Source: Hyphomicrobiales bacterium
GTDB taxonomy: Bacteria > Pseudomonadota > Alphaproteobacteria > Rhizobiales > Rhizobiaceae
DNA: 64,000 nucleotides
Reading direction: 5' to 3'
Assembly: GCA_900465665.1 (NCBI GenBank)
Contig: UBJO01000025.1
Location: forward strand, 1-64,000
Position numbers and translations under genes: made by a program. Under the pieces are notes generated by a model. The model was not told the DNA's origin, did not search any database, and was given only the letters and a program-made list of their open reading frames with translations. Of the stretch, positions 43,860 to 52,664 are shown one piece after another. Numbering within the stretch: position 1 is the stretch's first letter; each line of letters opens with the position of its first letter.

Positions 43860-45835
43860 CAACTTCGACTTTCTGTCAGGCGGGGCTCGTCGGGCTCGCC
43901 GACAGGGAGAGTGAACGAGACCTTTGCTCCGCCAACGGTATTCTCCGCCCATAGACGTCCGTTGTGGGAATATAACACAGAGCGGCATATCGAAAGACCC
44001 ATTCCCATACCGTCCGCTTTGGTGGTGAAGAAGGGATTGAAAATACGTTCCACGTCAGAAATTCCAGGGCCAGCATCCTCGATTTCAACCGCGATGCCAT
44101 CTGATGTGGACCGTGTGCGGACAGTAATTGTCTTCGAGTGGGCCGCGGTTTCCGACATCGCCTCTGACGCATTGCGGAATAGGTTCACCAGGACCTGTTG
44201 TATGTGAACAGCGTCAATAACCACGACAGGCAGATCGGGAAAAAGGTCGTAGATCACGCTCACGCCAGCGGCGCTGAGCTCTTCGCTCAAGATACCACAA
44301 ACGGCAACAATGATCTTGTTGAGATCATCCGGATGCCGCTCGTAGATTCTGTTCTGGAAAAGCGCTCTCACTCTCTTCACGACGTCGGAGGCAATGGTGG
44401 CATCGCGTAGAGCACTGTCCGCACTCATACGGGCGCGCTCAATGTTCGGAGGAGACATCTCCAGCCACCGTTGACCAGCAGAGGCACTTGCGACCAAGGA
44501 GGCCAGCGGCTGGCTCACTTCGTGCGCAATCGAGGCGGAGAGCTCCGCCATGGCAGCATATTGCGCCGCTCTCGAAAGCTTCTCCTGCGCTAGCCTCAAG
44601 GATTCCTGTCCCCTCACCTCTTGATCGATATCGAGTTCAAGGCCGTACCATTGCGTGATTTCACCGTTCTTGGCGCGAAGAGCCTCCATTCGCCCTTCCA
44701 TCCAGCGCCAGACACCATCCGCACGGCGTTGACGAAATCGCATGAGCCAGGCTTCGCCGCTGGCGAAGCTTGCTCTCATGCTCTTCTCGACCGCCGCTTG
44801 GTCGTCAGGGTGGATGATCAGTTGGATCGCCGTAGACAACAACGCCTTCCGCGAAGAAAGAAAGTCTCTCGGCGCGATCCCGCTCCACTCCTCCAATCTT
44901 CGGTTATAGTAAGTTGGCTCACCGAGCGGGCTGCACATCCAAACTAGCCCTGGTAATGCGTCCACCGCCAGGCGAACCCTCGCCTCGCGCTCGCGGAGAG
45001 CCTCTTGTGCTAGAACTTCCTCATCGATGTCTTGGCAAACACCGTACCACTGGACAATATCTCCATCGGCGTCGCGAAGCGCGTTTGCTTGACCGCTTAT
45101 CCAACCGTAGCGGCCGTCGGCGCGTAGCTGTCGATACTTGAGCTTGAACGGCGTTCCTGTGAGGAAGGAGTACTGAAGTGCGGCGTCAACATTCGCGGCG
45201 TCGTCCGGGTGGATGGCCTTTGCGATCGCTTGAGCGAGAACCGAACTGTCCTTGCTCGTTAGCTCGTCGATCCTTATCCCGGTTTGCTCCGACAAAGCTC
45301 GATTGATGTGCGTTGGTTCCCCGTTAGCGGCAGCAGCCCACAAAGCGGACGGGACCGCATCTATGAGCTTCTCAAGCCGGCTTTCGTTCGCCTGGGATTG
45401 CTCCATCGCGGTCATCGCATCGTGAATATCGATAGAGATGCCTAACCAATAGATGACCTTACCAGCCTCATCCCGTTGCGGGCGAGCCTGTGACCGAAGC
45501 CAGCGAAAGCTGCCATCAATCGCCCGGATGCGGTGTGTGACCTCTAAGTCCCGCTCGGTTTCTACAGCTGTAAACCACGCCGAGCTCAGTCTTTCGTACT
45601 CTTCGGTTTCAACGGTAGCCTTCCAGTTGAAATCGCCATTCTCGTCACGCTGCACCTGCTCCTCAGTAGGCATTCCGGTGAGAGCGACCAGAGCCTTCGA
45701 GTGATAGAGAAATTCGCCATTAGGCAATCCAATCCATCCTAGCCCGGGCAAAGCTTCCGCGAGATCGATAAGCCTACCTTTGAGGTCAGAGGGTATGTCA
45801 GCGATTTTTTCCACTTGAATCCCCGGAAGCACCAT
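43859..45835 (-). CDS. PAS-domain sensor histidine kinase
   Basis: A 658-residue soluble kinase. Three PAS/PAC units at about 20-135, 140-265 and 270-395, each ending in a WYG/WLG...DI(H/D) segment, are followed by HisKA with His in SIAHEVSQPLASLVASA and an ATPase domain with N box VLVNLFRNASEAM, G1 IEDAGPGIS and G2 GMGMGLSICRSV. The domain plan and the sequence of the linkers are very close to the kinase at 31903, without its membrane part, so the two are paralogues. An exact ATAC-N4-GTAT dyad lies 123 bases upstream of the start. Confidence 0.87.
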   Translation of the reverse strand: MVLPGIQVEKIADIPSDLKGRLIDLAEALPGLGWIGLPNGEFLYHSKALVALTGMPTEEQVQRDENGDFNWKATVETEEYERLSSAWFTAVETERDLEVTHRIRAIDGSFRWLRSQARPQRDEAGKVIYWLGISIDIHDAMTAMEQSQANESRLEKLIDAVPSALWAAAANGEPTHINRALSEQTGIRIDELTSKDSSVLAQAIAKAIHPDDAANVDAALQYSFLTGTPFKLKYRQLRADGRYGWISGQANALRDADGDIVQWYGVCQDIDEEVLAQEALREREARVRLAVDALPGLVWMCSPLGEPTYYNRRLEEWSGIAPRDFLSSRKALLSTAIQLIIHPDDQAAVEKSMRASFASGEAWLMRFRQRRADGVWRWMEGRMEALRAKNGEITQWYGLELDIDQEVRGQESLRLAQEKLSRAAQYAAMAELSASIAHEVSQPLASLVASASAGQRWLEMSPPNIERARMSADSALRDATIASDVVKRVRALFQNRIYERHPDDLNKIIVAVCGILSEELSAAGVSVIYDLFPDLPVVVIDAVHIQQVLVNLFRNASEAMSETAAHSKTITVRTRSTSDGIAVEIEDAGPGISDVERIFNPFFTTKADGMGMGLSICRSVLYSHNGRLWAENTVGGAKVSFTLPVGEPDEPRLTESRS

Positions 45836-45957
45836 CGTCGCGTCGAATGGATGAAAACAAATTGCGGGTGTAGGTCAACCCCAATCTTCCCTGAACGCTG
45901 ACTGCGCTAAGGCACCGCACCTCAAGGAGACTGGTCGCTATTAATCGGCCTTGCGGA

Positions 45958-45969
45958 ATACGTTCGTAT
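45958..45969. promoter_or_regulatory. ATAC-N4-GTAT dyad in a divergent region
   Basis: Exact ATAC-GTTC-GTAT followed by AGCTACCGG. It lies between the leftward PAS kinase and the rightward small membrane protein at 46033. Confidence 0.5.
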
Positions 45970-46032
45970 AGCTACCGGAAAGCGACCTGAAAAGTACTAT
46001 CAAGCCAGTAGCTTTACCCGAAAGGCGAGACG

Positions 46033-46251
46033 TTGAAACGCGATCGAATGCTGCCTGACCATCCGCCGTTGAGAACACCAGTACTGCCGCTGTTCTGTAT
46101 TGCGGTGATGATGAGTACCATAGTCATTTACTTGATTAGCGCAGGGTCCTTCGCGCCCCCTGTACAATCGACCCGCGTCTACCTCCCTTCGGTATCAGCG
46201 CAAGTCGCAACGGATTTCCATCGAGACCGCTCAACATTGGCCGCGCGCTGA
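46033..46251 (+). CDS. Small hypothetical membrane protein
   Basis: A 72-residue protein. TTG 46033 is a likely start because AAAGGCGAG lies just upstream; ATG 46048 is the alternative. One membrane helix spans about residues 18-38 (VLPLFCIAVMMSTIVIYLISAGS). No family recognised. It is divergent from the PAS kinase and downstream of an exact dyad element, so it may belong to the same control. Confidence 0.45.
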   Translation: MKRDRMLPDHPPLRTPVLPLFCIAVMMSTIVIYLISAGSFAPPVQSTRVYLPSVSAQVATDFHRDRSTLAAR

Positions 46252-46307
46252 TGTCTGAGGTCTCCAAGCTATCCTCTCGATACGAGGGTACAGGGCCGGT
46301 GTGTGAA

Positions 46308-46336
46308 CCGGAAGGGCACCTACAGCGCCCTTCCGG
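46308..46336 (-). terminator. Hairpin at the end of the secreted hydrolase gene
   Basis: Ten-base stem (46308-46317 with 46327-46336) with a short loop, just downstream of the leftward hydrolase gene. There is no long T run, so termination is less certain. Confidence 0.5.
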
Positions 46337-46341
46337 CATGG

Positions 46342-47121
46342 TCAATTCGCCTTGGCGGCGTCCTCGATGACCTTCGCAACCCTGTCGGGATGCGAGACCA
46401 TGACGACGTGGGAGGCTCCCTTGACAACAACAGTCTCCTTTGACTTCGCTCGTTCAGCCATCCAGCCAAGAGCTCTAGGAGGAATATTCTTGTCAGCGCC
46501 ACCGTAAACAAACCATGATGGAATGGATTTCCAGGCCGCACCGTTCGCCGGCTCGTTAAGAGCCGCTTCGGTCACAGGTCGTTGAGCCGCTGCCATAAGG
46601 GCTGCATCCTTCACGGAAACATCAGCCGCGAACTGGTCGTGAAACTTGTCTTGCTGAATATACAAGTCCTTCGTGTCAGACTCTAGAGCTACTGGCTTTG
46701 CGAGGGTCGGGGCGAGCGTGCTTCCGGGAAACTTCCCAGAAAGAGATGCTGCGCTTTCGCCTTTTTCCGGCGCGAAGGCGGCCACGAACACCAAAGCCTT
46801 GACGTTGCCTCCAGGTGAAGCCGCCTCGGAGATGACGTGTCCCCCGTAAGAGTGTCCTACCAAAACCACTGGTCTGTTGAGGTTCTCGATAATCCGCCGG
46901 ACGTAATCGCCGTCGCTCTCGACGCCTCGGAGTGGATTCGCGACCGCGATGACCGGATATCCATCCTTCTCCAGATTAGCTATCACGCCGTTCCAACTCG
47001 ATCCATCGGCGAAGGCTCCGTGGACCAGAACCACAGTCGGCTTCACGTCGGCACCCGAAGCTGGGGCAGCCGCCAGCAGAGCCGCTCCAAGAGCAAAGAT
47101 GACTTTAGCAGTCGTATTCAT
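46342..47121 (-). CDS. Secreted alpha/beta hydrolase
   Basis: A 259-residue enzyme from ATG 47121 (CGGAGTG upstream). A Sec signal reads VIFALGAALLAAAPASGA with cleavage near residue 23. Catalytic features: oxyanion HGAFADGSSW, nucleophile elbow VGHSYGGHV, acid in YGGADKNIPP and His in GASHVVMVSHPDRVA. Proteins of this type are periplasmic esterases of the EstA/salicylate-esterase-like group. An ATAC-N4-GTAC element lies about 185 bases upstream. Confidence 0.83.
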   Translation of the reverse strand: MNTTAKVIFALGAALLAAAPASGADVKPTVVLVHGAFADGSSWNGVIANLEKDGYPVIAVANPLRGVESDGDYVRRIIENLNRPVVLVGHSYGGHVISEAASPGGNVKALVFVAAFAPEKGESAASLSGKFPGSTLAPTLAKPVALESDTKDLYIQQDKFHDQFAADVSVKDAALMAAAQRPVTEAALNEPANGAAWKSIPSWFVYGGADKNIPPRALGWMAERAKSKETVVVKGASHVVMVSHPDRVAKVIEDAAKAN

Positions 47122-47305
47122 AAGCACTCCGTCTAATGTTGAACGCGCACTTCGCTCGTGCACCGTTATTCGTGTGGTGTTTTGAACAGCATCAATACTT
47201 AGACTGCTCGCGGAGACAGACCGTGCCGAGAGCGGAGCGCGCGCTTCGCCATCCGATGCGGATTGTCTTCGAGCAACTTACCGCGTAGAGCGCACCAGAT
47301 CAGCT

Positions 47306-47317
47306 ATACCTTGGTAC
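47306..47317. promoter_or_regulatory. Imperfect ATAC-N4-GTAT dyad
   Basis: ATAC-CTTG-GTAC, one base from the exact form, upstream of the secreted hydrolase gene and just after the stop of the NmrA-like gene. Confidence 0.35.
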
Positions 47318-47338
47318 ACGACTACCGGTGTGGCACCC

Positions 47339-48091
47339 TCAGGATTGCGCGCGATCCCCTAGCCAGTCTTCGAACGTGATGCCGCCGAGCATTGAGCCAC
47401 TCGTGGGGACCATCGTGTCCTCCCTGAGCACCGATCCGAAGTAAAGTGCATTAGGATCTGCAACAACTCTTCTCGCGTCACCTCTCGCCCTAAGATACTT
47501 TTCGACCATGTCGCTCATCCGCGCCTTGTCCGGGCCTGCTATTTCGATGGTGGAGTTGAAAGCTGGTCCCGTAGCGATCTCACACAATTTTTCGACTACA
47601 TCGTCAGCGGCTACCAATTGCACCGCGCCAGTAGAGACGTGAGTTACCCCATTGACGTCACCAAGATCAGCTACCGCTCCGAGGAACTCCATGAACTGGG
47701 TCGCCCGTACCACGGTGTATCGGTCCGCGGATTTTCGGATGAGTTCCTCCTGCTGCATCTTAGCCTTGAAGTAGGCGTTTGCTTGCAAATTTTCCGTGCC
47801 CACAATTGACAGCATAATGTGATGTTTGACGCCCGCGACCTTCTCGGCGGCGAGAAGATTGGTGGTTGATATGCGAAAGAAATCCATGACAGCGTGCTCG
47901 TCATAGGAAGGCGAATTGGAGACATCTATAACCGCGTCAGTCCCTGTCATCGCGAGCTGAAGCCCTTTGCCAGTTATGCTGTTGACGCCAGTCGCCGGAG
48001 AGCCCGCTAGGGCTTCATGTCCCTGTTTCACGAGTCTGGCGACGACTCGCGAACCTATAAAGCCCGTCCCACCGATCACTAATATTCTCAT
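47339..48091 (-). CDS. NmrA-like NAD(P)-binding protein (atypical SDR)
   Basis: A 250-residue protein from ATG 48091, preceded by AGGAGG. The cofactor motif GGTGFIGSRVVARLVKQGHEA is at the N-terminus. The active-site Tyr-Lys pair of classical SDRs is not evident, but YFKAKMQQEELIRKSADRYTVVRATQFMEFLG is the segment typical of atypical SDR/NmrA proteins, which sense or use NAD(P)H. Substrate unknown. It precedes the secreted hydrolase gene on the same strand by 220 bases. Confidence 0.82.
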   Translation of the reverse strand: MRILVIGGTGFIGSRVVARLVKQGHEALAGSPATGVNSITGKGLQLAMTGTDAVIDVSNSPSYDEHAVMDFFRISTTNLLAAEKVAGVKHHIMLSIVGTENLQANAYFKAKMQQEELIRKSADRYTVVRATQFMEFLGAVADLGDVNGVTHVSTGAVQLVAADDVVEKLCEIATGPAFNSTIEIAGPDKARMSDMVEKYLRARGDARRVVADPNALYFGSVLREDTMVPTSGSMLGGITFEDWLGDRAQS

Positions 48092-48254
48092 CGCGTCCTC
48101 CTGTATCGGATATTGCGCTCGCACGAGCGAACGCCATCATAGGCGGTCAGGGAGGCTGGGCTTAGCTGAACCAAGATATAGCATGGCGCATGTCACCGAA
48201 TACAGATCGCGTTGGGGCGCTTAGAATCTCGACAAACGACCGCAATCTCTAGCG

Positions 48255-49046
48255 TCATTGAATAGAGGCGAAGAAGTTGGCGGCCGTATCGATTTCCTCA
48301 AGCGTCATAGCGCGGGCAATGTTGCGCATTTGCTGGCTTGTGTCGTTTTTGCGCGTTCCGTTTCGGAAACTCATCAACTGGCTTTTGATATAAACCGCAG
48401 ACTGGCCGCCCAGCCATGGACTTCCCAGCTTGTTTTCTATGTCCCCATGACAGGAGCCGCACGGCGCGATCCCGCGCATCGGCGCGCCCGAAGCTACAAT
48501 CGCAGGCGCGACTTCGTTGGGCGTTGACGAGCCTTCGGGCAACCGAGGGAGGTACGCGTAGTAAGCCGCCAGATCTCTCATGTCTCGCTCGGTCATGTTC
48601 AACGCGAACGGTGTCATCACCGCGTTCGTTCGTGCGCCGCTCTTGAAGTCGTGGAGCTGTTTATAGATCGCAGCGGCGTATTGCCCGGCAAGATTGGGTG
48701 AGTCAGCGCGACTTATTCCTGTTGGACCGTGGCAGATGGCGCATTGTTGCGCCAACGTTGCGCCGCGTCCAACAGACGTAGCGGGAGCATCGTGCTCGGC
48801 GACTGATCCCACGTCAGCTGTTGAGACGGTGAAGGCAGGCGTGATCGGCTCGTCGGAGCGGCTGGTGGGAAAGCCCGCCGCGTTGCAGATGGACTCCCAA
48901 ATTCCCGCAAGCCGGCTGTCCGGCTCAGCGTAGGGCAACACGACAAAACCCATGATCGCCGAGAACAGAAATATCGCCAGCGTCACGCCAACGCTTGTCG
49001 AAAACCATCGGTTCGCAAAACTGAAAAGCTTTTCTTGCCGCATCAT
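48255..49046 (-). CDS. Membrane-anchored diheme cytochrome c
   Basis: A 263-residue protein with an N-terminal membrane anchor (residues about 14-38, VGVTLAIFLFSAIMGFVVLPY) and two class I cytochrome c domains: CAICH at about residue 98 with GPTGISRADSPNLAGQ, and CGSCH at about 200 with LGGQSAVYIKSQL. Met ligands may be VMTPFALNM and RNIARAMT. It is the last gene of the oxidase operon, its ATG overlapping the subunit I stop by 4 bases, so it probably donates electrons to the oxidase. Confidence 0.85.
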   Translation of the reverse strand: MMRQEKLFSFANRWFSTSVGVTLAIFLFSAIMGFVVLPYAEPDSRLAGIWESICNAAGFPTSRSDEPITPAFTVSTADVGSVAEHDAPATSVGRGATLAQQCAICHGPTGISRADSPNLAGQYAAAIYKQLHDFKSGARTNAVMTPFALNMTERDMRDLAAYYAYLPRLPEGSSTPNEVAPAIVASGAPMRGIAPCGSCHGDIENKLGSPWLGGQSAVYIKSQLMSFRNGTRKNDTSQQMRNIARAMTLEEIDTAANFFASIQ

Positions 49047-50665
49047 TGCCCTCCCACGTAGACAGCTGGGACCGACGTGTCATCCCGGACAGCGAGCTGA
49101 ATGATTGGGAACCCGTAATTGGTGAGCGTCAATCCGATCATCAAAGCGATCCAGAGGGCGTGGCTATTTAGAGCGACGGGCACGCGAACAGGTGGATGAA
49201 CCGCGACGCTGAAGCGGTATTCGCCAACATCCCCCTTTGGCGCGCGGTGTCCCTTTATCAGGACTACAAAGAAAAGTACCGCCGAGATGACCAGGATGAA
49301 CCCACCGAACGCGGACATCACGACCGGCATAGCCTCATCAGCGATCATTGGGTCGGTGTAGTCATAGAACGCCATTCGCCTTGGCATCCCTAAAATGCCG
49401 ACATAGTGCCAAGGGAACGTGGTCACTATCATGCCAATGAACCAGAGCCATAGCTGCGTCCGCATCAGTGAGAGCGACACGAGCGGGCGGCCAGTCAAAT
49501 GAGGCCACACGTCGTAGGCAATCACGAAGTACATGATGACAATCGCACCACCGAAGATCAGATGGAAATGCCCTGTGATCCACTGCGTGTTGTGGATCGC
49601 CGCATCCAATTGATAGCTCATGTTGATCAGCCCGCCGGCACCACCAAAGCCGAGCATCACAAACGAGAAGGTCACGGCCAACATTGTCGGGTTTGACCAC
49701 GGCAGAGCGGTCAGCCACCCGAATGGTCCGCGAACTCCCCGTAGTCTTGCCGCTATCTCTACCGAAGCGCAAATCGTGAAGACCGTTAGTAGAGTCGGCA
49801 AGGCGACAATTGCCGTGAAGGCGGAGTGGATGAATTTAAAGCCAGCGCCGACCTGCGGGTCAGCAAAAGTGTGGTGTATCCCGATGGGCATGGCGACAAC
49901 AAGGAAGAGCACGAACGAGATTCGGGCCATCGAGTCGCTGTAGAGCCTTCCGCCGATCGCGCGCGGCACAATCGTGTAGTAGGCGATGTACGTTGGAACT
50001 AGCCAAAAGTATACAATTGCATGCAGCGTCCAGGAGAAGAAGATACGAGCAAGGCCAGCATCGATCGTCGACCGAAGGCCGAGCGAAACGGGTATTATCT
50101 GCAGCACCAGTTCAAGAGCCGCGCCCACCGCGGTCCAACCCCAAAGATAGGAACCCGCGACATTTGCGTACATCGCCAAGGGCACTGGAGCGCCAGGGTT
50201 GGAACGCTTCCAAGCGATCAGATTGATCGCCATCAACGCCACCCATATCCAGGAGCCGACGACTACAAGAACTACGCCGATGTAATAGAACGGGTTGCCG
50301 ACCATCGGTGGGTAAAATGTGTAAAGAACCGACGCCAGCCCCAGGGAAACGGGGATCATAGCCGTTATCGAGCCGACGACAATCAAGGACAGCCCAGCCC
50401 ACGCCCACCGACGTCCGAGGAGGTTCTGTTTCAGGGCGCTTTCAGTAATCGCGTAGCCGAACGCCATGGCGATCAAGGTCGGGAAGACATAACCCATCAC
50501 CGTTCCGTGCGCGGTGACAGAGCGATAGTACCACTCGGGATTGCCGATCCAAGATGACAGGGGGCTTCTGACAAACATCTGCCAAGCCCCAAGGAGGAGC
50601 GCCAGTCCGAAAACTCCGAACGCCAGCCAGAAGTGAGCGAGAATAAGTTTTCGGCTATTCAACAC
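49043..50665 (-). CDS. Cytochrome c oxidase subunit I, B-family (ba3-type)
   Basis: A 540-residue protein with about 13 membrane helices. Ligands seen: low-spin heme His in SVTAHGTVMGY; CuB His and the neighbouring Tyr in SWTLHAIVYFWLVPTYIAYY; two CuB His in PIGIHHTFADPQVG; heme His in WITGHFHLIFGG. The absence of the D-channel Asn-Asp pattern and the short loops match B-family heme-copper oxidases (b(a/o)3 type), which have high oxygen affinity. It overlaps subunit II by 11 bases and is cotranscribed with 50655-53368. Confidence 0.9.
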   Translation of the reverse strand: MLNSRKLILAHFWLAFGVFGLALLLGAWQMFVRSPLSSWIGNPEWYYRSVTAHGTVMGYVFPTLIAMAFGYAITESALKQNLLGRRWAWAGLSLIVVGSITAMIPVSLGLASVLYTFYPPMVGNPFYYIGVVLVVVGSWIWVALMAINLIAWKRSNPGAPVPLAMYANVAGSYLWGWTAVGAALELVLQIIPVSLGLRSTIDAGLARIFFSWTLHAIVYFWLVPTYIAYYTIVPRAIGGRLYSDSMARISFVLFLVVAMPIGIHHTFADPQVGAGFKFIHSAFTAIVALPTLLTVFTICASVEIAARLRGVRGPFGWLTALPWSNPTMLAVTFSFVMLGFGGAGGLINMSYQLDAAIHNTQWITGHFHLIFGGAIVIMYFVIAYDVWPHLTGRPLVSLSLMRTQLWLWFIGMIVTTFPWHYVGILGMPRRMAFYDYTDPMIADEAMPVVMSAFGGFILVISAVLFFVVLIKGHRAPKGDVGEYRFSVAVHPPVRVPVALNSHALWIALMIGLTLTNYGFPIIQLAVRDDTSVPAVYVGGQ

Positions 50666-51215
50666 AGCTGAGTCTCCGTTTGTCAGCAGCCAGTGCCGTG
50701 AATTCCGCTTGCTCGATTACTTTTACTTTGGCCCACATACCCTCATGTCCAACGCTGCAGAATTCCTGGCATGGCATTAGATATTCGCCGACACGGTTGA
50801 AGCGCGCAGGCAGCTCCGAGACATATCCCGGCACCAACATCGTGTTGATGTTCGTCTGTCGGATCAGTATTCCGTGCACGACGTCGGCGCTCGTTCCCCG
50901 TATAACGACCTTTGTATCTTTGGGCACAAGGATGCATGCGGGAGTGAAGGAGTATTGCTGGCCGACAACCCGGACCGTGACCGAGCCATCCGGTTCCAGG
51001 GCACTGCCAAGGTTGGACTCCACAAACTCGCCGGACATATGCAGTTTGACCGGGTCGATAGTCTCCACACGCGATTGGGGCATCGTTGCCTGGTGTACGC
51101 CTGCGTAAGCGGCCATTCCCGTCAGGAACGCGATTATGAGCACGGAGATCACAGCCCAACGCCGCTCGATGCGCTCCGCGACAGCCGCGCTTGCAGAATG
51201 AAGTTTGGAATTCAT
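50655..51215 (-). CDS. Cytochrome c oxidase subunit II, B-family
   Basis: A 186-residue protein with one N-terminal membrane helix (WAVISVLIIAFLTGMAAYAGV) and a cupredoxin domain. The binuclear CuA site is complete: His in DVVHGILI and CQEFCSVGHEGM (Cys, Cys, His, Met, with the Glu carbonyl ligand). A single helix is the B-family form, in contrast to two helices in A-family oxidases. ATG 51215 overlaps the stop of the subunit IIa gene; the longer frame from 51263 would invade that gene. Confidence 0.9.
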   Translation of the reverse strand: MNSKLHSASAAVAERIERRWAVISVLIIAFLTGMAAYAGVHQATMPQSRVETIDPVKLHMSGEFVESNLGSALEPDGSVTVRVVGQQYSFTPACILVPKDTKVVIRGTSADVVHGILIRQTNINTMLVPGYVSELPARFNRVGEYLMPCQEFCSVGHEGMWAKVKVIEQAEFTALAADKRRLSCVE

Positions 51216-51391
51216 CAGATGCCGCTCCGCGGAATAAAAACGAGCAGGTAGAACAGGAGCCACATCGCCATTACGACCGCCGTAGCGATCCCGGCAACCA
51301 TGATTGCCCCATGGGGGCCGCTTGCGACTATGTCATTTACTCGAGCATCGTCTTCGCTCGTTTCATCTTGAGGCGCGTTGGTATTGATCAT
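51215..51391 (-). CDS. Cytochrome oxidase subunit IIa-like small protein
   Basis: A 58-residue gene between cytochrome c and subunit II. It has an acidic N-terminus (QDETSEDDARVND) and one membrane helix (HGAIMVAGIATAVVMAMWLLFYLLVF), the plan of subunit IIa in ba3 oxidases and of the CoxIIA-like peptides in proteobacterial b(a/o)3 operons. GAGG stands upstream; the stop overlaps the subunit II start (TGATG). It is too short for usual gene finding. The helix and gene position carry the assignment. Confidence 0.72.
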   Translation of the reverse strand: MINTNAPQDETSEDDARVNDIVASGPHGAIMVAGIATAVVMAMWLLFYLLVFIPRSGI

Positions 51392-51398
51392 GACGACC

Positions 51399-52664
51399 TC
51401 ACTGAAGGGTGGCGGAGCGCAACTTGTTTGCCTCCGACGCGCTGACAGGCTTTCCGGTGTTGCCCCACGCCGTCCGGATGTAGCTGACTACCGCCGCTAC
51501 CTCGTCATCAGATAACGTCACCGAGAATGGAGGCATTCCGTGTGGCATTGGATTACCGAACGTGCCGGGTGGATATCCTCCGTTCAGCACCATGCGTATG
51601 GCATTTACGGCGGAGTCCATCTGGATGGACTGATTGCCTGCGAGTATCGGATAATGCGGCGGCCGGCCCTCGCCGTTGATGCCGTGACAGCTCGAACAGT
51701 GCTTGTCGTAGACAGATTTGCCGAGACTTACGAGAAGGCTGTTCTCCGCGTCCGGCAAACGAGAAACCACGGGGTCGGGCTCGTCCTGCGCGATACCTTT
51801 CAGGTAGACCGCCATCGCCCTGGTATCTTCGTCTGTCAAATATTGCAGGCTATTGTAAACGACATCGGCCATGGGGCCATATACCGCGCCCCGATCTGAA
51901 ATGCCTTTTTGGAGCAGGTCGGATATCTCTTGAATGCTCCAGTCGCCGAGACCTGCTTCCTTGTTGGACGTCAAAGACGGCGCGTACCAATCCTGCATGG
52001 GGATCAGCCCACCTTGAAATGCCTGAGACTCGGAATTGCCGCCTAAGGCGTTGATAGGCGTGTGGCACATACCACAATGCCCAAGCCCCTCGACGAGATA
52101 TGCCCCGCGGTTCCACTCCTCGGATTTCGAGACGTCAGGCTTGAATTGACCTTCACTGAAAAAGAGCGTCCGCCAACCCAGAATGAGCGAGCGGTTGTTG
52201 TAGGGGAACTGGAGCTCATGCGGTGTGTTCTTCCGCACGACAGGTTCAATCGATCGCAAGTAGGCGAAAATGGCGTCACTGTCTTCCCGCGTGACCTTGG
52301 TATATGACGCAAATGGCATCGCGGGATAGATGAGGCCGCCGTCCGGAAATCTACCTTCATGCAGCGTCTTGTAGAAGCCGTCAGCTGTCCATTTCCCGAT
52401 CCCGGTTTCGGGATCGGGGGTGATGTTCGACGTGTAGATGGTACCGAACGGCGTGGGCATCGCACGCCCTCCAGCGAAGACCTTGCCTTCCGGGGCGGTA
52501 TGGCAGGCAATGCAGTCGCCAGCTCTGGCGAGATATTCGCCGCGCGCCACTGTTACATCGGTAGTGCTGTTCGGCTGCTGAGCACCGGCAGTCGACGAAA
52601 ACACGATGACCGCGCCCGCGAACGCGATTTTTGAGATATCAATCGCTATTTTAAGAGCTTTCAC
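51399..52664 (-). CDS. Triheme cytochrome c (alcohol/gluconate dehydrogenase subunit type)
   Basis: A 421-residue periplasmic protein with a signal peptide (VIVFSSTAGAQQ near residue 30) and three CxxCH heme sites: CIACH, CGMCH and CSSCH. The arrangement matches the cytochrome subunits of membrane PQQ- or flavin-dependent dehydrogenases. No dehydrogenase subunit is encoded in the window, and the gene lies within the oxidase operon, so here it probably shuttles electrons into the oxidase. Its ATG overlaps the previous stop by 4 bases. Confidence 0.87.
   Translation of the reverse strand: MKALKIAIDISKIAFAGAVIVFSSTAGAQQPNSTTDVTVARGEYLARAGDCIACHTAPEGKVFAGGRAMPTPFGTIYTSNITPDPETGIGKWTADGFYKTLHEGRFPDGGLIYPAMPFASYTKVTREDSDAIFAYLRSIEPVVRKNTPHELQFPYNNRSLILGWRTLFFSEGQFKPDVSKSEEWNRGAYLVEGLGHCGMCHTPINALGGNSESQAFQGGLIPMQDWYAPSLTSNKEAGLGDWSIQEISDLLQKGISDRGAVYGPMADVVYNSLQYLTDEDTRAMAVYLKGIAQDEPDPVVSRLPDAENSLLVSLGKSVYDKHCSSCHGINGEGRPPHYPILAGNQSIQMDSAVNAIRMVLNGGYPPGTFGNPMPHGMPPFSVTLSDDEVAAVVSYIRTAWGNTGKPVSASEANKLRSATLQ

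Noticed and set aside
45950..45975. GGAATAC before the dyad as an EcfG (general stress) promoter
   Set aside because: EcfG promoters need GGAAC with CGTT 16-17 bases downstream; this spacing is not met here or at the other dyads.
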